A stretch of DNA of 14,815 nucleotides, from assembly GCA_018399865.1 (NCBI GenBank), contig JAGYNL010000258.1, positions 1 through 14,815 on the forward strand. Direction: 5' to 3'. The stretch comes from Candidatus Bipolaricaulota bacterium (GTDB lineage Bacteria > Bipolaricaulota > Bipolaricaulia > UBA7950 > UBA9294). The notes under the pieces were generated by a model. It had not been told where the DNA came from. It saw nothing but the letters and a program-made list of their open reading frames with translations, and did not search any database. This document shows positions 8,043-14,185 of the stretch, piece after piece. Position 1 is the first letter of the stretch. Every line of letters starts with the position of its first letter. The position numbers and the translations under genes were made by a program.

Positions 8043-9242
8043 ATGTCAGGACTAAGAGATGATATGTTGTTACAAAAGCTCGAAAAAGCAGTGCCCAGGG
8101 AAGAGGTCTACGAAATAGCATATGATCTAGTATCAATTCCGAGCCATGTGGACATCGGAGACCGTGCGGTAGCGAAGTACTTAGAGAGCCTATTTAAGGA
8201 GGAAGGAGTTCCCGTTTTCCTGCAGCCCGTCAGCGATGATAAACATGTCAACTTATCTGCCATAGTTGGTCCCGACGACAAACAGAGTCCGCTTGTTATG
8301 AATGGCCATCTGGACACCGTTCCGCCGTCTACGCGCTGTGCGAACCCTTCAATTTCAGGGGGGAGACTGCATGGACGGGGTGCTGCTGATATGAAAGGGT
8401 CCATAGCCGCGATGGTGGCGACGCTCTTGGCTATTCGTAGAGTTGATATGAGATTGGATCGTCCGCTGTGCTTCACTGGTGTTGCGGGTGAGGAGATTGG
8501 CGGTATAGGTACTAAATCGTTCCTCGAACATGCGCCGAGTATTGAGTACGCTCTGGTAGGAGAACCAACTGAATTGAGGCCTGTTGTCGCTCACAAGGGT
8601 CTCACTTGGGTCAGAATTGAGATTCACGGGAGTCCTGCTCATGCCAGCTGCCCAGAGAAAGGCATTAACGCCGTTTCTGTTGCGTGTGAATGTGTTTACA
8701 ACATAAACTCATGGGCTGCAAAGGTTTTTCCTGATCGAAAGCACAAAGTGCTAGGAACACCGTCTCTAAGTATAGGCCTTATCCAAGGAGGGGAAGCCAA
8801 TAATGTAGTCCCTTCATCATGTATAATCACATTAGATAGGCGGTGGTTACCAACGGAGAGTTACAGACAAGTGATGGATGAATTGGAGCAAATAGTAAAA
8901 GCTACTATCCATAAGTGGACAGGTGCTTCCTATTCAATATCTTCCGATCAGCGCACAGAACATTGTATTCCAGTGTCTACGCCTATTGAACACCATCTAG
9001 TTAAGAGTATAAGGCACGTATTGGAAGAATCGGGGCTTTCCGACGTTCCAGTTGGAGTACCGTATGGTACCGATGCGGCATGGTTCTCTCAGAGAGGTAT
9101 TCCTGTGATCATATGGGGGCCGGGCAGCATAGCTCAAGCCCATTCAGACGGTGAGTATGTTCAATTAGATGATTTGTGGTTGGCGACTCAATTATATATT
9201 AAGGCTGCTCTTAGGCTTTGTAGAGAAAACTTAGACAAATGA
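8043..9242 (+). CDS. M20-family metallopeptidase/deacylase (ArgE/DapE-like)
   Basis: This 399-residue dizinc hydrolase has all metal and catalytic residues in place: GHLDT (His89, Asp91), GRGAADMKG (bridging Asp116), GEE (Glu150 general base, Glu151), GEP (Glu174) and the final AHSDGE (His367). The dimerisation domain (about 184-300) carries 'GSPAHASCPEKGINA' with His200. Family members cut acetylornithine, succinyl-diaminopimelate, allantoate, N-carbamoyl or N-acyl amino acids and some dipeptides; the sequence does not settle which. The start is ATG 8043, preceded by TAAGGAG (8027-8033) with nine-base spacing; an in-frame TTG at 7971 overlapping the AOR gene lacks such a site. In this cluster it could remove an acyl or amino-acid group from the imported compound. 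Confidence 0.93.
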   Translation: MSGLRDDMLLQKLEKAVPREEVYEIAYDLVSIPSHVDIGDRAVAKYLESLFKEEGVPVFLQPVSDDKHVNLSAIVGPDDKQSPLVMNGHLDTVPPSTRCANPSISGGRLHGRGAADMKGSIAAMVATLLAIRRVDMRLDRPLCFTGVAGEEIGGIGTKSFLEHAPSIEYALVGEPTELRPVVAHKGLTWVRIEIHGSPAHASCPEKGINAVSVACECVYNINSWAAKVFPDRKHKVLGTPSLSIGLIQGGEANNVVPSSCIITLDRRWLPTESYRQVMDELEQIVKATIHKWTGASYSISSDQRTEHCIPVSTPIEHHLVKSIRHVLEESGLSDVPVGVPYGTDAAWFSQRGIPVIIWGPGSIAQAHSDGEYVQLDDLWLATQLYIKAALRLCRENLDK

Positions 9243-9395
9243 CACAGAAGAACCACAGATATATTACTTGTCATAGATGTTTAGAGCGGAAATCAAGCTT
9301 TGCGTTCTTCACGAGCAATCTGCCTAGTTACTAGGCCAACAAAATATTTGTAGCAAAACAGGTTAGACTAACAAGGGACTACAAAAAGGAGATCA
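9243..9395. other. Intergenic spacer with small stem-loop, no gene seen
   Basis: This 153-base spacer holds a 6-bp hairpin, GCCTAG (9322-9327) and CTAGGC (9331-9336) with a three-base loop. No T-run follows, so it is not a typical terminator. AAAGGAG at 9385-9391 serves the next gene. I see no convincing promoter. Confidence 0.4.
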
Positions 9396-10088
9396 ATGAG
9401 AAAGATAGGCATAATTGGGGGTATAACCCCTGATTCGACAACGAAGTACTATGAGTATCTTACGTCATGGAATCGGACTGCCAGCAGAGGTATGGATTAC
9501 CCCGTTGTACTAATCTACAGCTTGAACTTACTCAATTGGTATCGATTACTTGAGGAAGATGACGAAGATGAGATAGTGAAATGTCTAATAGCCGCAGCTG
9601 AGAGTTTGCACCAGGCTGGGGCTGACTTCGCGATGCTTGCTGCCAACACTCCACATATGTATTTCGATCGACTGCAGAACGAATCGCCACTTCCTCTCTT
9701 GAGCATTGTAGAAGCAACGGCTAAGGCCGCTTTAAAGGAGGGGTACAAGCGTGTTGGATTATTGGGCACCAAGTTCACGATGGGAAAGTCCTTTTACCCA
9801 GATGTGTTATCCCAATACGAGATTGAGATTGTCGTTCCAGATATCAAAGGTCAAGCATACATCAATAGGATGTTATTTGAGGAGGTTGCCCAAGGTCAAT
9901 ATTTCCAATCTTCTAAGCAACAAGTGATAGAAATCACCAAAGAGATGAAATCTAGAAGGATGATTGACGCGTTGATTCTGGGGTGCACCGAATTACCTTT
10001 GTTCCTTGATGAAACAGATGTAGCTATGCCCGTTCTGGATACAGTAGCGATTCACGCCAAGGCTGCTATTGAATTTGCTCTTAAATAG
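9396..10088 (+). CDS. Aspartate/glutamate racemase family protein, first catalytic Cys replaced by Ala
   Basis: This 230-residue protein has the family's N-terminal 'KIGIIGGITPDSTTKYYEYL' in two adjoining parts, a 'GADFAMLAANTPHMYFD' middle motif and 'ALILGCTELPLFL' near the C-terminus. Its length matches YgeA/RacX-type members. Cofactor-free racemases usually use two Cys as acid and base; here Cys197 (GCTE) is present but the first position, before Asn84-Thr85, is Ala83. E. coli YgeA has Thr at the equivalent place, so one-Cys members exist, but Ala cannot transfer a proton. It may use another residue, or act as a lyase/decarboxylase or isomerase, as in the maleate isomerase/arylmalonate decarboxylase branches. 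AAAGGAG at 9385-9391 precedes the start by four bases. It lies between the M20 gene and RidA, which suggests an amino-acid or 2-substituted acid substrate. Confidence 0.88.
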   Translation: MRKIGIIGGITPDSTTKYYEYLTSWNRTASRGMDYPVVLIYSLNLLNWYRLLEEDDEDEIVKCLIAAAESLHQAGADFAMLAANTPHMYFDRLQNESPLPLLSIVEATAKAALKEGYKRVGLLGTKFTMGKSFYPDVLSQYEIEIVVPDIKGQAYINRMLFEEVAQGQYFQSSKQQVIEITKEMKSRRMIDALILGCTELPLFLDETDVAMPVLDTVAIHAKAAIEFALK

Positions 10089-10203
10089 AGCATAGAGCAA
10101 ACCTCGAAAGAGTCTGGTGGTGAATATCTAGCCGCTCAAAGCAAAATGTTTAATAGGCCATCAACTCTTGGGCACAAATCAGGTTACGACATAAGGAGGT
10201 GAC

Positions 10204-10665
10204 ATGTCAAATTGCGAAGAGAAGTTGAAAGAGCTTGGTCTAGCAATTCCAGAGGTTCCGCCAGCAGCGGGTGCATACGTTCCTGCAGTGCAGGTCGGCA
10301 AGCTAGTTTTCTGTTCAGGCCAAGGTCCGTATAAGGATGGAGCTTTTGTGTACGTTGGCAAGGTCGGGGGAGATATCTCACTGGAAGAAGGGTATGAGGC
10401 AGCACGTATCGCCGGTCTAAACTGTCTAGCTGAGATCAAATCAATTGCCGGTTCGCTGGACAGGATCTCGCGAATTGTACAAATCCGAGGATTTGTGAAT
10501 AGCTCCCCAGATTTCCAGGATCAGCCAAAAGTGATTAATGGAACATCAGAGCTAATGTTGCAGATTTTCGGCGATGCCGGTAAACACGCACGCTGTGCAT
10601 TAGGTACTAGCATTCTCCCAGGAAATATCCCAGTGGAGGTGGAGATGGTTGTGGAACTGGAGTAA
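10204..10665 (+). CDS. RidA (YjgF/YER057c/UK114) family protein
   Basis: This 153-residue protein belongs to the longer bacterial branch of the RidA family ('LGLAIPEVPPAAGAYVPAV', 'LVFCSGQGPYKDG', 'HARCALGTSILP', 'VEVEMVVEL'). RidA trimers hydrolyse reactive enamine/imine products (for example 2-aminoacrylate) made by PLP enzymes in the cytosol. The carboxylate-binding Arg (E. coli Arg105) corresponds to Arg130 and the Glu120 equivalent to Glu145, so imine deaminase activity is plausible. The start has a near-perfect RBS, TAAGGAGGTGA (10192-10202), four bases from the AGGAGG core to the ATG, suggesting high expression. A 115-base spacer before it shows no other feature. Its presence next to an aminotransferase and a racemase-like gene fits nitrogen-containing substrates, though this branch is poorly characterised. 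Confidence 0.9.
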   Translation: MSNCEEKLKELGLAIPEVPPAAGAYVPAVQVGKLVFCSGQGPYKDGAFVYVGKVGGDISLEEGYEAARIAGLNCLAEIKSIAGSLDRISRIVQIRGFVNSSPDFQDQPKVINGTSELMLQIFGDAGKHARCALGTSILPGNIPVEVEMVVELE

Positions 10666-11102
10666 ATGCTGTTTCGGAGATAGCTACATCAGGTGAGCAG
10701 CTTTAACATTTTAGACAACGGATCCACTTACCAAGCCACCTAGGTTGAGCTGGTATGAAAGGGCAATTTTCTGCTGTCAAAATACATAGAGATCGGACTT
10801 ACAACAATGAGAGGAAGAAAACAGCTGGGTTAGTATGCTACATAGGATGAGAGCGTTCTTGGAAACAACTATTTACCAGAAGGAAGAGCTCCCAAGCTTT
10901 CTACGCACCTTAACCGTGAGGGGGGTAATTTGCTTAGTTGTTTCAGAGTCTCAATGCTGAGGAAAAGGGAACAACGTCAGCTCAGCATATGCTATGCAGA
11001 TGATATATGCGTGAGCCCGCGTTGGCCTTTCGACCAGGACTACAATTGGTTGACCATAGCACAGAACCTTCTATGACACAACTTGCGTAAAAGGGAAAAC
11101 AG
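10666..11102. other. 437-base gap without a recognisable gene; possible decayed coding sequence
   Basis: No gene with start, RBS and family similarity is visible. One + strand frame is open from 10846 to a TGA at 11074-11076 (76 codons) and ends in a protein-like stretch (SPRWPFDQDYNWLTIAQNLL), but it has no good start and I do not recognise it. A second frame runs from an ATG at 10755 for 31 codons. Because the next gene is broken, this may be the remains of another gene. Alternatively it may be a leader region for the genes downstream. I see no terminator with a T-run. Confidence 0.4.
10954..10988 (+). repeat. 8-bp inverted repeat (hairpin) in the gene-free gap
   Basis: ATGCTGAG (10954-10961) pairs with CTCAGCAT (10981-10988) around a 19-base loop. 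The right arm overlaps a 10-bp palindrome, AGCATATGCT (10984-10993). No T-run follows. It could be a weak regulatory structure or chance. Confidence 0.25.
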
Positions 11103-12271
11103 ATGCTCTCCAAAAGAGATAGTCTTAGAAATGCGCTTCTCAGGCAACGAGCAGCTTTGGTTCTATTAGATCTAGGAACCACTCCGGATACTACAATTAG
11201 CAGGATTGCCTACAAGCGCCTGCTGGGGTATCGCAGCATTGAATTCAATGAACCAATTAACCTCTTGCATAAGCCTTTGCAGCTCGTGGAGCCCGATGAA
11301 AGTTTTCTTCAGCGATTACGTATTGATACAAGGACAGCGAGCAGAGGACATCCCTGGGTAGTAAGCACCAGGGAGCTCTCGAAAGATTGCTTTATGAATG
11401 AATGCGGCATCATGTACCAGCCTGGTATCTCAGGCGCGCAGCTGTTCTACTACTATGCTATCTCGTCTCCGCATTTGAGAGGCACTTCTGTGAAACTGAA
11501 AAACCACCACTGGCCAGATCCGAAACATCCTAACCGTACCAGTGCGCTCCAAGAAGCGGGGACTAGGCTTAAGGATCAAGATCAGTACCTGGTTGTCGGG
11601 CATCATGGAGACACTAATATCTTCGAGACTGCAAGTGATTTGAGGGGGATGGCTGACTGCATGATGGATCTTATGAGACACAATACATATATACATGCTC
11701 ATCTGGAAAAGATAACTAATATACAATGGGAAGATGAAGAATTATCTTAACAACTTAGGGAAGTATATTGATGTAATATACATAGGTCCTGAATTGTGCG
11801 GTCACGGACCACCACTCATTTCTAGGGACACTTATCGTAAGATGATCCGACGGTATTACAAAGCGTACTTCGACATCATTGAACAAAATACCCAAGCCAA
11901 ACTTCGTATGCACTCTTGTGGTACTTTGAGGTATGTTTCGCACGATGTTATAGAGCTTGGAGTCGATATTATCAATCCAGTGAAAGCATCCGCGCGCAAC
12001 ATAGATCCCCAAATTCTGAAAGAGCAGTCCGCTAATAGAGTTACATTTTCGGGTGCAATTGATACACAGAATCTGCCTCCACAGGGAACACCAGATGGGG
12101 AACACCAGATGACATCTGGAAAGGGGTACGCCAAATAATGAAGCTCTTGGGAAGGGGGGAGGATATATCTTGAGCGCAGTGCATAACATCTAGGCAAGTG
12201 TTTAACCAGAGAACGTTATTGCTATGTTCGATGAAGCATAGGAAGTCAATAGAGATCTATTGTTGAGATGA
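11103..12271 (+). pseudogene. Broken uroporphyrinogen-decarboxylase (URO-D/MtaA/CmuA)-family gene
   Basis: Pieces in several frames join into one URO-D-family protein of about 385-390 residues. The N-terminal part (11103 onward) has 'LLDLGTTPDTTISRIAYKRL' and 'WPDPKHPNR'; it continues to about 11724. There the frame changes by +1 (or -2) into 'GKYIDVIYIGPELCGHGPPL', the metal-site-like 'MHSCGTLRY', 'ELGVDIINPVKASARNIDP' and 'VTFSGAIDTQNLPPQGTPD'. A 14-bp tandem duplication (12084-12111) then shifts the frame; removing one copy restores 'DIWKGVRQIMKLLG'. One G missing from the run at 12154-12159 breaks the frame again; adding it gives 'GGGYILSAVHNI', followed by TAG (12191), TAA (12203) and TAG (12239) within 'PENVIAMFDEA'. 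The probable original stop is TGA 12269-12271. Intact relatives act in corrinoid methyl transfer or have unknown roles in sugar operons. It is non-functional here unless these are assembly errors. Confidence 0.9.
12084..12111 (+). repeat. Perfect 14-bp tandem duplication inside the broken URO-D-family gene
   Basis: GGGAACACCAGATG occurs at 12084-12097 and again at 12098-12111 with no spacer. Fourteen is not a multiple of three, so the second copy shifts the frame; deleting one copy restores the family sequence downstream. This is typical of replication slippage. Confidence 0.92.
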
Positions 12272-12413
12272 CAGTGCTGAACTAAAAGCCTTATCTGAAC
12301 AACACTACGATATTCATAATGTAAGCTATGCAATAGATAGCGCGGAAACTTGAGGAACGTGGACAGATAGAGTCAATGGAGTAGTTCTCGAATAATGTGA
12401 TTAGGAGCGTACT
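12272..12413. other. Spacer before the aldolase gene; possible remnant of a coding frame
   Basis: There is no complete gene. A + strand frame from 12267 to TAA 12393-12395 reads as protein-like sequence (LKALSEQHYDIHNVSYAIDS) with one internal TGA at 12351-12353. I do not recognise it and it has no start or RBS, so it may be chance or the tail of a decayed gene. I found no convincing -35/-10 pair. The aldolase RBS AGGAG is at 12403-12407. Confidence 0.35.
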
Positions 12414-13067
12414 ATGTGCAAATTGTTGAATAATGTACATCTTACTGAAAGTGGCACGTTGGGCATAATCCGAGTCAACCAGGCTGCACAGCTTGTCAAC
12501 ATAGCGCAGGCGCTACAAGCGGGGGGGCTTTCGTGTATCGAGATCACCATGACTACGCCAGGAGCCTTGAGGGCGATTGAGGAAGCAAGCGGCAAGCTCG
12601 AGGGCGTACTGATGGGTGCCGGAACAGTGCTTGATGCGCCCACTGCTCGTCAGGCAATCCTTGCTGGAGCACAGTTTCTGGTTACCCCGACAGTTAAGCC
12701 AGATGTAATTGAGATGGCTCACCGATACGGGGTGGTAGTAATACCTGGAGCGATGACCCCAACTGAGATCCTGACAGCCTGGGAACTTGGCGCTGATATG
12801 GTGAAGGTATTCCCAGCTGATGTCCTTGGTCCAGGGTATTTGAAGGCAGTGCACGGGCCACTTCCCCAGATCCCGCTTGTGCCTACAGGAGGGATAACTG
12901 CTGATAATGCCGATGAATTCATGAAAGCGGGAGCGGCACTAGTCTCGGCCAGCAGCTGGCTAGTGGACAAAAAGGCGGTGGCCGAGGGCCGCTATGAGAT
13001 ACTCACAGAGCAGGCGCGAGCGCTCGTCGCAGCAGTGGAGAAGGCGAAGAAGGAGATGATCAAGTGA
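12414..13067 (+). CDS. eda: 2-keto-3-deoxy-6-phosphogluconate (KDPG) / 4-hydroxy-2-oxoglutarate (KHG) aldolase
   Basis: This 217-residue class I aldolase has GIIR (Arg20), IEITMTTPGAL with Glu43, GAGTV (68-72), TPT (91-93), 'VIPGAMTPTEILTAWELGAD', the Schiff-base Lys131 in MVKVFPAD, and phosphate-site VPTGGI (156-161). All catalytic positions are intact. It cleaves KDPG to pyruvate and glyceraldehyde-3-phosphate; the same family also cleaves 4-hydroxy-2-oxoglutarate to pyruvate and glyoxylate. Where E. coli Eda has a substrate-binding Arg after the catalytic Glu (EVTLR), this protein has Thr47, as in other thermophile and Bacillota members. AGGAG (12403-12407) precedes the ATG by six bases. 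Its stop overlaps the next start (GTGA), and a KDG kinase follows, which favours KDPG as substrate. Confidence 0.94.
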   Translation: MCKLLNNVHLTESGTLGIIRVNQAAQLVNIAQALQAGGLSCIEITMTTPGALRAIEEASGKLEGVLMGAGTVLDAPTARQAILAGAQFLVTPTVKPDVIEMAHRYGVVVIPGAMTPTEILTAWELGADMVKVFPADVLGPGYLKAVHGPLPQIPLVPTGGITADNADEFMKAGAALVSASSWLVDKKAVAEGRYEILTEQARALVAAVEKAKKEMIK

Positions 13068-14179
13068 AAAGACTGCGCTTGATGATCCCCGGGCCAATAG
13101 AGTTGGATCCTGAAGTACTGTCAGTGATGGCTGAGCCATTAGTTGCCCATTACGGTGATGAGTGGACGCAGTTCTACCAAGAAACCATGGACATAATGAA
13201 GAAGGTCTTCGGTACAAGGGATAATGTGTTCCTGATACCCGGATCAGGCAGCGCGGGGCTCGACGCTGTCCTTGGCTCTACGGTCTTTCCTGATCGTAAG
13301 GTCCTTATTTTGGAAAACGGCTTCTTCGGTGAACGCCTGGCCGAGATAGCGGCGACATACACGCCGAATATAGCTAAGGCAACCTTTCCCATCGGTCAAC
13401 CCATTGATCTTGATCAGGTTGACAGTCTACTTAAGAAAGGCTGTTTTACTACACTCGTGATGACGCACTGCGAGACATCTACTGGTATGCTAAACCCCGT
13501 AAAGGAAGTCGCAAGATTCTGCCAAAAACATGATGTATTATTCATTGTAGATGCTATCTCCTCTTTAGGCATTGAATCCTTGGAGATGGACCAATGGGGA
13601 ATTGACATCTGTGTATCAGCCTCACAAAAGGGGCTTGAGTCGCCGCCTGGCTTGGCACTCGTCGCGGTTGGGAAAGAAGGATGGAAGGCGATAGAGAAAT
13701 CTAATCCTCCTGGGTGGTACCTTAGCCTCAAAGTCTGGAAGGAATACGAGGAGAAGTGGGGAAATTGGCATCCTCACCCCATCACACAAGCAGTGAACAA
13801 TGTAAGAGCCCTTCGAGTAGGCTTGGAGCGAATACTAAATGAAGGAATGCAGGCGCGTGTGAAGCGCCACAAGGAGGTTACAAGCTTCCTAAGAGAAGGC
13901 ATTTCCAACCGAGGGTTTTCGCTATTGATCCCAGATGAGATTGCTTCCCACGGTGTAACCGCAGTTATGAGCGTAAATGGCGATGTCCAGCAAATTCTCT
14001 CATACCTGAGGGATAAGCACGGATTGCTGCTGGCAGGAAGCTTAGGAGCCCTCAAAGGAAAGGTGTTTCGTATTGGGCACATGGGGCCAGTCGCAAACAT
14101 ACAAACTATAGAGCGACTACTTTTTGCGCTTGATGAATACGAGAAAGATGCAAGTACCTCAAAAATGTATGGAGGATGA
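13064..14179 (+). CDS. Class V PLP-dependent aminotransferase (alanine/serine-glyoxylate aminotransferase-like)
   Basis: This 371-residue fold-type I PLP enzyme has the N-terminal 'LMIPGPIELDPEVL', the cofactor loop PGSGSAGLDAVLGS (59-72), THCETSTG (134-141), Asp163 in 'LFIVDAISSLG' for the pyridine nitrogen, and the PLP Lys189 in SASQKGLESPPG. These are the hallmarks of the AGXT/SGAT/PucG subgroup, which commonly uses glyoxylate or pyruvate as amino acceptor. The donor is not evident. It starts with GTG at 13064, overlapping the aldolase stop by four bases, with AAGGAG (13050-13055) at eight bases. The KDG kinase gene begins six bases after its stop. Being sandwiched between the two KDG-pathway genes suggests it acts on the same substrate chain, for instance by removing the amino group from an amino-sugar-acid or 4-hydroxyglutamate-type compound. 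Confidence 0.92.
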   Translation: MKRLRLMIPGPIELDPEVLSVMAEPLVAHYGDEWTQFYQETMDIMKKVFGTRDNVFLIPGSGSAGLDAVLGSTVFPDRKVLILENGFFGERLAEIAATYTPNIAKATFPIGQPIDLDQVDSLLKKGCFTTLVMTHCETSTGMLNPVKEVARFCQKHDVLFIVDAISSLGIESLEMDQWGIDICVSASQKGLESPPGLALVAVGKEGWKAIEKSNPPGWYLSLKVWKEYEEKWGNWHPHPITQAVNNVRALRVGLERILNEGMQARVKRHKEVTSFLREGISNRGFSLLIPDEIASHGVTAVMSVNGDVQQILSYLRDKHGLLLAGSLGALKGKVFRIGHMGPVANIQTIERLLFALDEYEKDASTSKMYGG

Positions 14180-14185
14180 TTATAG

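Noticed and set aside
9322..9336. GCCTAG/CTAGGC stem-loop as a transcription terminator
   Set aside because: The stem is only 6 bp with a three-base loop and no T-run follows.
11734..12138. A separate 134-residue gene
   Set aside because: It is the middle and C-terminal part of the same URO-D-family gene that starts at 11103, displaced by a frameshift; its own tail is garbled by the 14-bp duplication.
10666..12413. An inserted mobile element breaking the operon
   Set aside because: I found no transposase-like sequence, terminal inverted repeats or target-site duplication; the damage is small indels and substitutions.
12536..12560. Thr47 of the aldolase in place of the substrate-binding Arg of E. 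coli Eda, as a sign of a new activity
   Set aside because: As I recall, other KDPG aldolases such as that of Thermotoga also have Thr in this EIT-x-T motif, so it is ordinary variation.
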